From: Vibrio sp. SCSIO 43135 | Lineage (GTDB): Bacteria > Pseudomonadota > Gammaproteobacteria > Enterobacterales > Vibrionaceae | Reading direction: 5' to 3' | Assembly: GCF_023716665.1 (NCBI RefSeq) | Contig: NZ_CP071859.1 | Location: 3,038,001-3,102,000, forward strand | Length of the DNA: 64,000 nucleotides | Shown: piece after piece, positions 50,601 through 59,160 of the stretch | Position numbering within the stretch: the first letter of the stretch is position 1 | How the letters are laid out: every line of letters begins with the position of its first letter | Notes under the pieces: generated by a model | What the model was told of the DNA's origin: nothing | The model's input: only the letters and a program-made list of their open reading frames with translations | Database searches by the model: none | Translations under genes and position numbers: made by a program

Positions 50601-51119
50601 ATGGCTGGTAGTAGTGTCATCGTAATGGGCGTCTGCGCATGCGGAAAAAGCACCGTTGGCGAGCATCTAGCAAAGAAGCTCGGGCGTAAATTTATTGATG
50701 GAGACGATCTTCATCCACGAGCAAATATTCAAAAGATGTCATCGGGTCAACCGCTAGATGACGAAGATCGTAAGCCGTGGCTGGAACGTATCCGTGATGC
50801 TGCTTATAGCTTAGAAAGCAAAAACGAACATGGCATCATTGTTTGTTCGGCACTAAAGAAAAAGTACCGAGATCAAATCCGTGAAGGTAACCATAACGTG
50901 ACGTTTCTGTTCCTTGATGGCAATCAAGAGCTAATCCTTGAACGAATGAGAAAGCGCCAAGGCCACTTCATGAAGGAAAACATGGTGAAGAGCCAGTTCG
51001 AAACCTTAGAACGCCCAGACCATGAACCACAAACTCTAGTCATCAACATTGATGGTGAGATTAGTGATGTGGTCGAGCGTGCGGCCGCAGGCCTAACGCA
51101 AAGCCAAGAGGTAGCATAA
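50601..51119 (+). CDS. gntK: gluconokinase
   Basis: GntK phosphorylates gluconate to 6-phosphogluconate with ATP. The 172-residue protein has the P-loop VMGVCACGKSTVGEHLA near residue 8, DGDDLHPRANIQKMSSGQPLDDEDRKPWL near 34-62, and CSALKKKYRD near 80, all typical of thermoresistant gluconokinases. TTATGAGGATAGGTT precedes the ATG. Its TAA overlaps the edd ATG (TAATG). Confidence 0.96.
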   Translation: MAGSSVIVMGVCACGKSTVGEHLAKKLGRKFIDGDDLHPRANIQKMSSGQPLDDEDRKPWLERIRDAAYSLESKNEHGIIVCSALKKKYRDQIREGNHNVTFLFLDGNQELILERMRKRQGHFMKENMVKSQFETLERPDHEPQTLVINIDGEISDVVERAAAGLTQSQEVA

Positions 51120-52915
51120 TGACTCATTCTGTAATTTTGGCGGTGACGGAACGATTACGTAACCGCAGCCAAGCAACACGTACTGAGTTTCTCAAACGCA
51201 CGCAAGCTCAAGCCGCTTTAGGCAAGGGCCGAGCAGGTTTGTCCTGCGGAAATCTAGCACATGCGGTGGCGGCTTCTTGCTCAAGCGAGAAAAAATCGAT
51301 CCTCGATTTCACTCAGTCCAATGTTGCATTGATCAGCTCCTACAACGATATGCTCAGCGCCCACCAGCCCTATCAGCACTACCCTGATCAAATCAAACAG
51401 GTACTGGCTCAGTATGGTCATACTGCGCAAGTCGCAGGCTGTGTTCCAGCGATGTGTGATGGGGTGACTCAAGGCCAAGCTGGTATGGATATGTCTCTGT
51501 TTTCCAGAGACTTAATTGCCCAGTCGACAGCGATGTCCCTAAGCCATAACGTATTTGACTCTACTCTGCTGCTGGGGATCTGCGACAAGATCGCACCGGG
51601 GCAACTGATGGGCGCCCTCTCTTATGCTCACCTCCCTACTGCATTTATACCGGCAGGCTTAATGGCGACGGGGATCAGCAACGAAGAGAAAGTCGATGTT
51701 CGCCAGAAATACGCTGCGGGTGAAGTGGGTAAAGATGCGCTACTCGATATGGAGTGCCGCGCTTATCACTCGCCGGGCACCTGTACTTTCTATGGCACTG
51801 CCAATACCAACCAGCTGGTCTTTGAAGCCATGGGCCTAATGCTACCGGGGTCCGCCTTTGTTCACCCACATTCGGAGCTTCGCCAAGCATTAACTGAGCA
51901 CGCAGCCATGAAAATCGCATCCATGACTGAAGGTTCGGCGCACTTCCGCCCATTATCGGAAGTCGTAACTGAAAAGAGCCTCATCAACGGTATCATCGCA
52001 CTGCTGGCTTCAGGGGGCAGCACCAACCATAGTATTCATATGGTCGCGGTCGCTCGCGCTGCTGGACTTATCTTAACTTGGCAAGACATCAGTGATCTGT
52101 CTGAAGTGGTGCCGCTGCTCGCCCGCGTCTATCCAAATGGACCAGCGGACATGAATGCCTTCCAGCAAGCGGGGGGCGTACCGGCACTATTACAACGGTT
52201 AGATCAATCTGACCTACTCCACCGCGACGTAACACCAGCATTTGGTGACTTTGCCAGCCAAATGAGCTTACCGGAGATCCAAAACGGTCAGCTGCAATGG
52301 GTAGCTTGCCAGCAATCAGGCGATAGCGATGTAATCGCAGCACCAGACAAGGTATTCCAAGCTACTGGCGGCACACGTGTACTAAAAGGTAATTTGGGTA
52401 ATGCGGTAGTAAAAGTCTCGGCTGTGAAAGAAGACCAACGCATTATTGAAGCGCCAGCTAAAGTGTTCCAATGCCAGCATCAAGTCGAAGCAGCCTATCA
52501 GCGTGGCGAGCTCAACCAAGACTGTATTGTTGTTGTGACTCACAATGGCCCTGCAGCCAACGGTATGCCTGAGCTGCACAAACTAATGCCAATTCTAGGT
52601 AATGTGCAAAAATACGGTTTCCAAGTGGCATTGGTGACAGATGGGCGCTTATCTGGCGCATCAGGCAAGATTCCTTCTGCTATCCACCTTTCTCCAGAAG
52701 CACTGCGTGGTGGAGCGATTGGTTTGGTGCGCGATGGTGACATTATCCGCCTTGATTGTCAGTCAGGCGAACTGAATAACCTTACAGACACCAGTGGCCG
52801 TGACACATTAAGCGTGAACACTGAATCTGAACAGCAAACTTGGGGACGTAACTTGTTTAGTGTGATGCGACATAACGTATCCAGCGCAGAGCAAGGGGCT
52901 AGTTTTATCGTCTAG
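51119..52915 (+). CDS. edd: 6-phosphogluconate dehydratase
   Basis: Edd dehydrates 6-phosphogluconate to KDPG, using a labile iron-sulfur cluster. The 598-residue protein has the family features: AVAGCVPAMCDGVTQGQAGMDMSLFSRD near residue 100-130, GTCTFYGTANTNQLVFEAMGL near residue 220, the cluster cysteines in those segments, and the C-terminal LVTDGRLSGASGKIPSAIHLSPEA near residue 503. It is translationally coupled to gntK, completing a gluconate-to-pyruvate route with eda. Confidence 0.96.
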   Translation: MTHSVILAVTERLRNRSQATRTEFLKRTQAQAALGKGRAGLSCGNLAHAVAASCSSEKKSILDFTQSNVALISSYNDMLSAHQPYQHYPDQIKQVLAQYGHTAQVAGCVPAMCDGVTQGQAGMDMSLFSRDLIAQSTAMSLSHNVFDSTLLLGICDKIAPGQLMGALSYAHLPTAFIPAGLMATGISNEEKVDVRQKYAAGEVGKDALLDMECRAYHSPGTCTFYGTANTNQLVFEAMGLMLPGSAFVHPHSELRQALTEHAAMKIASMTEGSAHFRPLSEVVTEKSLINGIIALLASGGSTNHSIHMVAVARAAGLILTWQDISDLSEVVPLLARVYPNGPADMNAFQQAGGVPALLQRLDQSDLLHRDVTPAFGDFASQMSLPEIQNGQLQWVACQQSGDSDVIAAPDKVFQATGGTRVLKGNLGNAVVKVSAVKEDQRIIEAPAKVFQCQHQVEAAYQRGELNQDCIVVVTHNGPAANGMPELHKLMPILGNVQKYGFQVALVTDGRLSGASGKIPSAIHLSPEALRGGAIGLVRDGDIIRLDCQSGELNNLTDTSGRDTLSVNTESEQQTWGRNLFSVMRHNVSSAEQGASFIV

Positions 52916-52943
52916 ACATCTTTCTGGACGGAACAATAACGAC

Positions 52944-52974
52944 AAAAAGGGCGAAGCCATTGGCTTCGCCCTTT
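52944..52974. terminator. bidirectional terminator between edd and gntR
   Basis: A 13-bp stem, AAAGGGCGAAGCC with GGCTTCGCCCTTT, loop ATT; edd (+) and gntR (-) converge. The T-run is better on the minus strand. Confidence 0.85.
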
Positions 52975-53000
52975 ACGTTGTTCCTATTCATTCAAAGCGA

Positions 53001-54008
53001 TTAGATGCTCTCGCCTTCAGTGATCTGGTAGCCCATATCGACAATGGACTGTTCTACTTCTTCGCCTTTTAGGCGAGCCAATAGGAGTTCGGCACTCTTT
53101 TCACCAATCTGAAAACGGGGTGTATCGACACTGGTCAGTTTAGGACTGATTGTTTGGCCAATATCCAACGCATTGTAGCCCACAACCGACAATTGCTGAG
53201 GCACTTGAATCCCACGCTTTTGGGCACTGAGTAAGGTACCAATCGCAATGTCATCGTTAGTACAAAATACCCCATCCAGATCTGAGTGCTCGGCAAGCGC
53301 TTTATCGAGCAGAGCATCGGCGAGCGAGAAACTTGAGTGCTCCTCGGTAAGAATGTGTTTAACCTCAAGCCCAGCTTCCTGCATCGCTCGATCATAGCCT
53401 TGCATACGGAGCTGAGTACGAGTATCCAATCGTGCGCCAAAGTAAGCAATTGAACGCTTGCCGGCTTCTATCATGCGCTTCACAACATGGTAAGACGCAT
53501 CAACGTGGTCCAATCCGACCGCCATATCAATTGGCGCTTCAGGCAATTCCATCGTTTCTACCACAGGTACACCAGCATTCTTAATCATCTGCAAAGTACG
53601 CGGAGTGTGGTGACTCTCAGTTAAGATAAGTCCATCCACTTGGTACGACAGCAAAGAGGCAATCTTGCGCTCTTCTTCTTCCACATCATAGCTAAAGTGT
53701 GCCAGCAACGTTTCATAGCCATTGGCACGCGTGACGGTTTCAATACCTTGAACGAAAGACGCGAAAATTTGGTTTGATAATGATGGCAACAGCACACCAA
53801 TCGCTTTACTGGAAGACTTCGATAGCATAGCGGGTGCACGGTTTTCGATATAGCCTACTTCCTCGATCACTGCAGCGATTTTAACGCGAGTTTTTTCAGC
53901 CACGGATTCGGGATTACGCATGTAGCGTGATACCGTCATCTTTGTTACGCCCACTTTATCTGCGACATCCTGAAGCGTTGTGCGGTTCTTTTTATTTTGT
54001 TGAGACAT
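53001..54008 (-). CDS. gntR: LacI-family gluconate repressor GntR
   Basis: A 335-residue LacI/GalR regulator: helix-turn-helix TLQDVADKVGVTKMTVSRYMRNPE at residues 11-34, hinge helix near 57-66, then a periplasmic-binding-protein-like effector domain. The position beside edd and the GntR boxes at 50499 and 54036 identify it as GntR; gluconate should lift repression. It has a palindromic operator just upstream, implying autoregulation. Confidence 0.92.
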   Translation of the reverse strand: MSQQNKKNRTTLQDVADKVGVTKMTVSRYMRNPESVAEKTRVKIAAVIEEVGYIENRAPAMLSKSSSKAIGVLLPSLSNQIFASFVQGIETVTRANGYETLLAHFSYDVEEEERKIASLLSYQVDGLILTESHHTPRTLQMIKNAGVPVVETMELPEAPIDMAVGLDHVDASYHVVKRMIEAGKRSIAYFGARLDTRTQLRMQGYDRAMQEAGLEVKHILTEEHSSFSLADALLDKALAEHSDLDGVFCTNDDIAIGTLLSAQKRGIQVPQQLSVVGYNALDIGQTISPKLTSVDTPRFQIGEKSAELLLARLKGEEVEQSIVDMGYQITEGESI

Positions 54009-54035
54009 AGAGTTTTTATTGAGCCGTCATTTGAG

Positions 54036-54069
54036 TTGGTAATAATGTTACTTGTAACATTATTACCAA
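54036..54069. promoter_or_regulatory. GntR-type operator upstream of gntR, within a 34-bp palindrome
   Basis: ATGTTACTTGTAACAT (54045-54060) matches the GntR box pattern. It is the core of a perfect 16+16 inverted repeat around TT, with outer arms TTGGTAATA and TATTACCAA. It ends 27 bp before the gntR ATG, so GntR probably represses its own gene. Confidence 0.75.
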
Positions 54070-54132
54070 CTTGCATCACTCGACACAAGCTTAGTTCTGT
54101 AATTGAGGGAGAGAAGTGTGTTAGGTGTGGAA

Positions 54133-55029
54133 TTAAAAACCAACCAAGGTAATTTTTCCTGCTTCGAAGCCTTCTAGCTCACAGGAAAAATCGATGCGCT
54201 TGTCAGCCCCTTTTCCATACAGCACTTCCAACTTATCGAAGGCTTTGGCGACAAAGCTGACGTTCTTCAGCTTCAAGCTCTTACGGGTTTGGTTATCCAG
54301 AAATGCCAACGATGACGCTTCAAGTACCTTTTGACAGCTTTCAGCCATCTCGTTACTCAAAGTCTGGCTACCTAGAGCCTGTTTGAGTTGTTGAGGAGAA
54401 ATTTTTGATGAACCTTGAGCCATAACGCAAATGGCATGCATATCGAGCAACGCCACCGCGCGAGGTTTTTGAGTATCGGGGTCGGCATAGATCGCCATTA
54501 AGCACGGCACTTTGGTTTCATCGAACGGTTGCTGCGGAATCGCTTTAAGGGTGATGCCATCCCCGACGGCCTTTTTCAGCAATTTTTCTAGTTGAGTGAG
54601 TTTTGGAAGGGCGAGCTCTTCATGAACTTCGACTCCTTCACCCGCATCCAATAGCCCCTGCTCTATGGAATATACCAGTGGGCGAAGCTCTCGATGCAGG
54701 GCTTCGTCGTCGAATGGCTTCGATAGAACGAACAAGGCCCCTGCGTTTTCGGCTTGTTTAATATGTGGCGGGTCATCGACAGTGGTGAGCATCGCAACCT
54801 TAATGCCTTGATTAAGCTGCATGATTTCTTTGGTTAGCTCTAAGCCGCTTTTTTCCGGCATATACCAATCGGTCAGCACAATATCAGGGTGCCAGCTCTC
54901 AACGATCTCTAGAGCTTTCACTCCATTTTCAGCGGTCTGAATTGTTAAGCGGCGGTAGTCGAACGCCTCTAATGCGCGTCGAATTATCTCTACGGTCGCC
55001 TTGCTATCATCAACAATTAATATTTTCAC
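54133..55029 (-). CDS. response regulator with CheC/CheX-like C-terminal region
   Basis: A 298-residue protein (from a GTG at 55029, giving VKILIVDDSKAT; a TTG ten codons earlier is also possible). The N-terminal receiver domain has Asp7-Asp8, the phosphoacceptor Asp54 in VLTDWYMPEKSG and Lys104 in LSKPF. No DNA-binding domain follows. The C-terminal 150 residues contain PRAVALLDMHAICVMA and NEMAESCQKVLEASS, which resemble CheC/CheX/FliY phosphatases, but I am unsure. It is divergent from a membrane coiled-coil gene; no sensor kinase or chemotaxis gene is nearby. Confidence 0.78.
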   Translation of the reverse strand: MKILIVDDSKATVEIIRRALEAFDYRRLTIQTAENGVKALEIVESWHPDIVLTDWYMPEKSGLELTKEIMQLNQGIKVAMLTTVDDPPHIKQAENAGALFVLSKPFDDEALHRELRPLVYSIEQGLLDAGEGVEVHEELALPKLTQLEKLLKKAVGDGITLKAIPQQPFDETKVPCLMAIYADPDTQKPRAVALLDMHAICVMAQGSSKISPQQLKQALGSQTLSNEMAESCQKVLEASSLAFLDNQTRKSLKLKNVSFVAKAFDKLEVLYGKGADKRIDFSCELEGFEAGKITLVGF

Positions 55030-55128
55030 AGCATGCTTTTCTAGCCCTAACCTGTTCAAAGTATAGGCACATTTTTCAGTAACAACTAAACTTACCCCGA
55101 GAGAAACTAACTGTTCTGGGTGTTAAAA

Positions 55129-55905
55129 ATGTCAATACAGGAACTACTCACAGAGAAAGTGTTATCCATACTGGCGATTGATCTCGGCTTAGTCATCTTG
55201 CTGATGTGGTTTCTGATCTTGCTCCTTATCATCCGTGAGTTTAGAAAGTTTGCTCAAAAGTTCTCTCAGCCCGCCTCTGGAGCTGATGGTTTGGACCCTG
55301 CCACGCTCCAGTTGTGCCAACAATCAGTGGATAACGCACTCAACTACACCTCTGAAAATGGCGATACGCTGAACGACTTAATCCAGATTCAAAAAGCGCT
55401 TGAGCAGCAAGTCGCCATCATTCAAAAATCGACCGGGGGTAATATTAGCCCAGAAGACCAAGCGTCTATCGATGAACTCAATAAAAAGCTCAACAAGTCC
55501 CATAAGCTGATCCGCAAACTCAAAGGCGACCTAGATAAGAGCGTGAAAGGGCTCAAAATGACCCGTAAAAAGCTATTCGACCAAAATGATACGGTAGAGA
55601 GCTTGCGTGAAGAAAAAGCCGCAGTAGAGAAAGAGTTCGAGAAACTAGAAGAAGAATATATTCAGATAAGCAAAGCGGGCGGTTTCTATGAAATGGCACA
55701 AGGCTATCAAGCCGAGAAGAAAGAATTGCTGGAAACCATCGAACAATATAAAGAGTTGGCCGATCAAGGCGGTGGTAACTCAGAAGAACTAGAAAGCATG
55801 CAACAAGAGCTACAAAACACGCTGCTCCAGCTTGAGCACATGACTAAAGAAAAAGAGTTTGTCGAAAAACGCTATTTAGATTTAGTGGATGGTGCCAAAG
55901 ACTAG
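55129..55905 (+). CDS. membrane-anchored coiled-coil protein of unknown function
   Basis: A 258-residue protein with one N-terminal transmembrane helix (about residues 17-37, VLSILAIDLGLVILLMWFL), then a long Lys/Glu/Gln-rich cytoplasmic region. Heptad-like coiled coil covers about residues 110-255. A GTG three codons upstream is an alternative start; I chose the ATG for its GGGTG ribosome site. I do not recognise a named family. The shape suits a polar or scaffold protein. It is divergent from the response regulator, 100 bp between starts, so the two may share regulation. Confidence 0.72.
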   Translation: MSIQELLTEKVLSILAIDLGLVILLMWFLILLLIIREFRKFAQKFSQPASGADGLDPATLQLCQQSVDNALNYTSENGDTLNDLIQIQKALEQQVAIIQKSTGGNISPEDQASIDELNKKLNKSHKLIRKLKGDLDKSVKGLKMTRKKLFDQNDTVESLREEKAAVEKEFEKLEEEYIQISKAGGFYEMAQGYQAEKKELLETIEQYKELADQGGGNSEELESMQQELQNTLLQLEHMTKEKEFVEKRYLDLVDGAKD

Positions 55906-55918
55906 TTACCCTCTGCAG

Positions 55919-56890
55919 CTATTTCACGCAAATCACATTGAGTAGCGAAGTCCCTTTCAACTGGCTGATTTTTCCGCTGGTAAATAGCCCTTTTTTGGCA
56001 AAGCCCCAGTACGGCAGGTGCATTGGCCACTTTTCCGTTTCCATGACTTTGGATTCCAGCAACTGCTTCCACTCTGCTTCGACGGGTAAGCGCATCGCTA
56101 GGCTACTGCAGGTTTTGCTCGCAGTTTGGTAGTTCATACGGTTCCAAGGCAAGCTATGTTCCATATAGAACTCTTTGTGCATCATTTTGTACGGCACGGC
56201 GTATTTCAGCCCAGAGACAGTGGTACTAAGGCGAATGTCGATATCGTTGCTTGGTTTGTCTGCACCCACTACAGGTAATGCTTTTGCGACAGGGGCGCTC
56301 TGTGGGTTCGCTACAGGTGCTTTAGTCGCCGCTGTCTTGGTAGGCTCTGCTTTATTGGTTTTAGAAGCTGATGGTTTTGTGGCTGGTTTGGCTGCTACTA
56401 CCTTAGCAGCAGGTTTCGACTCCATTGCCACTTGTGGTTTCGCTTTCGTCCCTTTAACCACTTCACGAATGAAGGCTTCCTTGTAACCTGATACTTTCTT
56501 TACCTTGCGTAGCTCTGTGCTGGCTTTGGCAAACTCGTTGTACGGCCCAATCAAACAGCGGTAGCCTTTTGCTTCAGGCTTAGCCCAAACATCGACAGAA
56601 ATTTTTTCGTACAGTTTTGCTGCTTTGGCTAACGGTAGAGGTTTCGAATAGACCCCACATTGAATCCAGAATACAGATTCTTGCCCTTTCGGCTGTTGCT
56701 TGCCCCACAATCCCTTGCCTATTGGGCAAGATTTGTCGAGAACAGGAAGTTGACTGGTGGATGCTTGAGTTGCATCGCAAAGGAACTCTTCTGCCATTGC
56801 TGGGCTGGAAATAGCCGGTAAAGCCAATACAGCAACGCTCAAAAGCTTGGTTAAAGCCGTGATCGACTTGGCTGCCATTTTACTATCCAT
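55919..56890 (-). CDS. exported SPOR-like protein with a C-terminal domain of unknown type
   Basis: A 323-residue protein with a signal peptide (cleavage after AMA near residue 33). Residues about 72-145 look like a SPOR domain (VFWIQCGVYSKPLPLAKAAKLYEKISV...RCLIGPYNEFAKASTELRKVK), which binds denuded peptidoglycan at division sites. A Lys/Ala/Pro/Thr linker follows (about 148-210), then a C-terminal domain with WNRMNYQTASKTCSSLAMRLPVEAEWKQLLES and YWGFAKKGLFTSG, like a sulfatase-modifying/lectin-like fold. A second ATG lies four codons downstream. It converges tail-to-tail with the coiled-coil gene, 13 bp apart. Confidence 0.76.
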   Translation of the reverse strand: MDSKMAAKSITALTKLLSVAVLALPAISSPAMAEEFLCDATQASTSQLPVLDKSCPIGKGLWGKQQPKGQESVFWIQCGVYSKPLPLAKAAKLYEKISVDVWAKPEAKGYRCLIGPYNEFAKASTELRKVKKVSGYKEAFIREVVKGTKAKPQVAMESKPAAKVVAAKPATKPSASKTNKAEPTKTAATKAPVANPQSAPVAKALPVVGADKPSNDIDIRLSTTVSGLKYAVPYKMMHKEFYMEHSLPWNRMNYQTASKTCSSLAMRLPVEAEWKQLLESKVMETEKWPMHLPYWGFAKKGLFTSGKISQLKGTSLLNVICVK

Positions 56891-57101
56891 ACTCTCTACT
56901 AAACCTTATCTACTGCGATATTCTTTCACGTTCAGTGTTGAGAAAACGTGAATACATCATTCGCCGCAAGAAGTGCGTGCCATCCTGCTCACACCAACCT
57001 TGCCGTGACATCATTACTATAAAAACAATGCAAAAAAAGAGCCGTAATTGCTTACGACTCTAGTTTAGGTAGATTATTGATTAGAAATCAATTGGCTCCG
57101 A

Positions 57102-58040
57102 TCACCCTTTGTAGATTTTAGGGTTAAATACGTCGCGTAACCAGTCACCAAGTAGGTTAATAACCAAAACAAGAGTAACCAGTACGATGCCAGGGAATGC
57201 AGTGATCCACCAAGCACCTGAGAAGATGTAGTTAAAGCCAATGCTGATCAAGGCACCCAATGACGGCTGGTCTACCGGTAGGCCTAAACCTAGGAACGAT
57301 AGTGCCGCTTCCGACATGATTGCATTCGCCACCTGTACGGTAGAAATAACCAAGATTGGTGACAGGCAGTTCGGCAGAATGTGGCGGAACATGATACGTG
57401 GTGCTTTGAAGCCCATGACACGAGCTGCTTCGACGTATTCCTTCTTCTTCTCAGCCAGTACTGATGCACGAATAGTACGTGCATACTGAGGCCATTCAGC
57501 CACACCGATGATCACCACCAGCATCACGACCGCATACTGACTGTAGAAGTCACTGCCGAAACTAGCTTTAAAGATCGCCGACACAATGATCGCAACCATC
57601 ATGGTTGAGAACGATAACTGAACATCCGCGAAGCGCATTAGGAAACTATCGATACGGCCACCGAAGTAACCCGCAGACAGACCAATAATAATACCGAGAA
57701 CCAGTTGTAGGCCAACCGCTAAGAAACCAATCGTTAGCGATAAGCGCGAGCCATAAAGAATAGTCGAAAGAATATCGCGACCTTGCTCGTCAGTACCCAG
57801 AACGAAACGCTCATCGCCATCTTCCATCCATGATGGAGGCAGCTCTGAGTCCATGATATCGATCGATGATAAGTCGTAAGGGTCCGTCGGTGACAGAATC
57901 GGTGCAGCAAGTGCCAACACCAAGAACACCATAAACACACTAAAGCTCGCCATAGCGACTTTATCGCGCTTAAAGTAATACAGAAAATCCGACTGTTTGA
58001 AACGCTCCCAACGAGATGGAGCTGCTGATACTTGTTCCAT
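57102..58040 (-). CDS. peptide ABC transporter permease (DppC/OppC type)
   Basis: A 312-residue permease with six hydrophobic helices, the first after a basic N-terminus. It shows the permease EAA loop in EYVEAARVMGFKAPRIMFRHILPNCLSPILV near residues 196-226, which touches the ATPase. It is the last gene of a minus-strand operon (fused ATPase, binding protein, DppB-type permease, this one), two bases after the partner permease. Substrate not determinable; dipeptide or oligopeptide is likely. Confidence 0.9.
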   Translation of the reverse strand: MEQVSAAPSRWERFKQSDFLYYFKRDKVAMASFSVFMVFLVLALAAPILSPTDPYDLSSIDIMDSELPPSWMEDGDERFVLGTDEQGRDILSTILYGSRLSLTIGFLAVGLQLVLGIIIGLSAGYFGGRIDSFLMRFADVQLSFSTMMVAIIVSAIFKASFGSDFYSQYAVVMLVVIIGVAEWPQYARTIRASVLAEKKKEYVEAARVMGFKAPRIMFRHILPNCLSPILVISTVQVANAIMSEAALSFLGLGLPVDQPSLGALISIGFNYIFSGAWWITAFPGIVLVTLVLVINLLGDWLRDVFNPKIYKG

Positions 58041-58042
58041 TA

Positions 58043-59020
58043 TTAAGCTCCTTTACCAGTTAGGTTCACGGTTGGGTTGATCACACCGTACAGCAAGTCA
58101 ACGATCGTGTTAGTCACAACGAAAATCAGGCCAACGAAGATAACGTAAGCAGTGATAAGCGGAGTATCTACACGGTTAATTGCTTCTAGGAAAAGGAAGC
58201 CCGTACCAGGCCACTGGAATACGGTCTCAGTAAGGATGGTGTAAGCCACCATAGTACCAATTTGAACACCACCGACTGTCAGTACCGGTAGCATGGTATT
58301 TTTCAGTGCGTGCTGGTAGTAGATTTTATTAAGCGCTAAGCCTTTCGCCTTACCAAACTTAATGTATTCAGAGCTCAGCACTTCTAGCATTTCAGAACGT
58401 ACCAAACGGATGAACAGTGGCAGCATGATGGACGCCAGTGCAATACAAGGCAAGATTAGGTGCGCTAAGCCATCAAGCGTGAAGAAACCCGACTCCCAGC
58501 CTAATACGTTGGCGGTTTCACCCCGCCCATAGGACGGCAACCAGCCGAGTTCGATAGAGAAAACATACATCAACATTATCGCGGTTAAGAAGACCGGTAT
58601 TGAAATCCCGATACTACTGAACGCCATTACTGCTTTGGTAAATATACTTTTTGGGTGAATGGCAGAGTAGACACCGAGTGGAATAGAACACACGACAATG
58701 ATTAAGGTTGCGCCGAACACCAACTCGAGCGTCGCAACTAATTTATCTAAAATCACTTCAACAGCAGGACGCTTGAAGAAGTATGAAGTACCAAGATCGC
58801 CCTGTAGAGCTGCGCCTACAAAACGAGTGTATTTTGTAACGAAGGGATCATTTAGGCCCAGTTCATCACGCAGTGCTTGACGCTCTGCTTCCGAAACCGA
58901 CTGCCCCACAAGCTCACGCAACGGGTCACCCAGGTTATCCTGAATGGCAAACGCCACCAAACTGATCACAAACATCACTATCAGTGCCTGAAACAGGCGC
59001 TTGACCAGAAACGAAAACAT
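58043..59020 (-). CDS. peptide ABC transporter permease (DppB/OppB type)
   Basis: A 325-residue inner-membrane permease with six helices and the DppB-type N-terminus MFSFLVKRLFQALIVMFVISLVAFAI. The EAA-like loop is LSSEYIKFGKAKGLALNKIYYQHALKNTMLPVLTV near residues 212-246. It forms the membrane channel with the adjacent DppC-type protein. Confidence 0.9.
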   Translation of the reverse strand: MFSFLVKRLFQALIVMFVISLVAFAIQDNLGDPLRELVGQSVSEAERQALRDELGLNDPFVTKYTRFVGAALQGDLGTSYFFKRPAVEVILDKLVATLELVFGATLIIVVCSIPLGVYSAIHPKSIFTKAVMAFSSIGISIPVFLTAIMLMYVFSIELGWLPSYGRGETANVLGWESGFFTLDGLAHLILPCIALASIMLPLFIRLVRSEMLEVLSSEYIKFGKAKGLALNKIYYQHALKNTMLPVLTVGGVQIGTMVAYTILTETVFQWPGTGFLFLEAINRVDTPLITAYVIFVGLIFVVTNTIVDLLYGVINPTVNLTGKGA

Positions 59021-59160
59021 TCCTTGCCCCTTAAACTATCCATAGATTTCAGTCTGAATTACGGTGCCTAGCCCGACTGAAACAAAGCTAGGCACCCTAT
59101 CTTTCCCAGTATTCAAGCTTCCATGTGGACGCCTGAATACTTAACTTTTACAGTGAGTTG

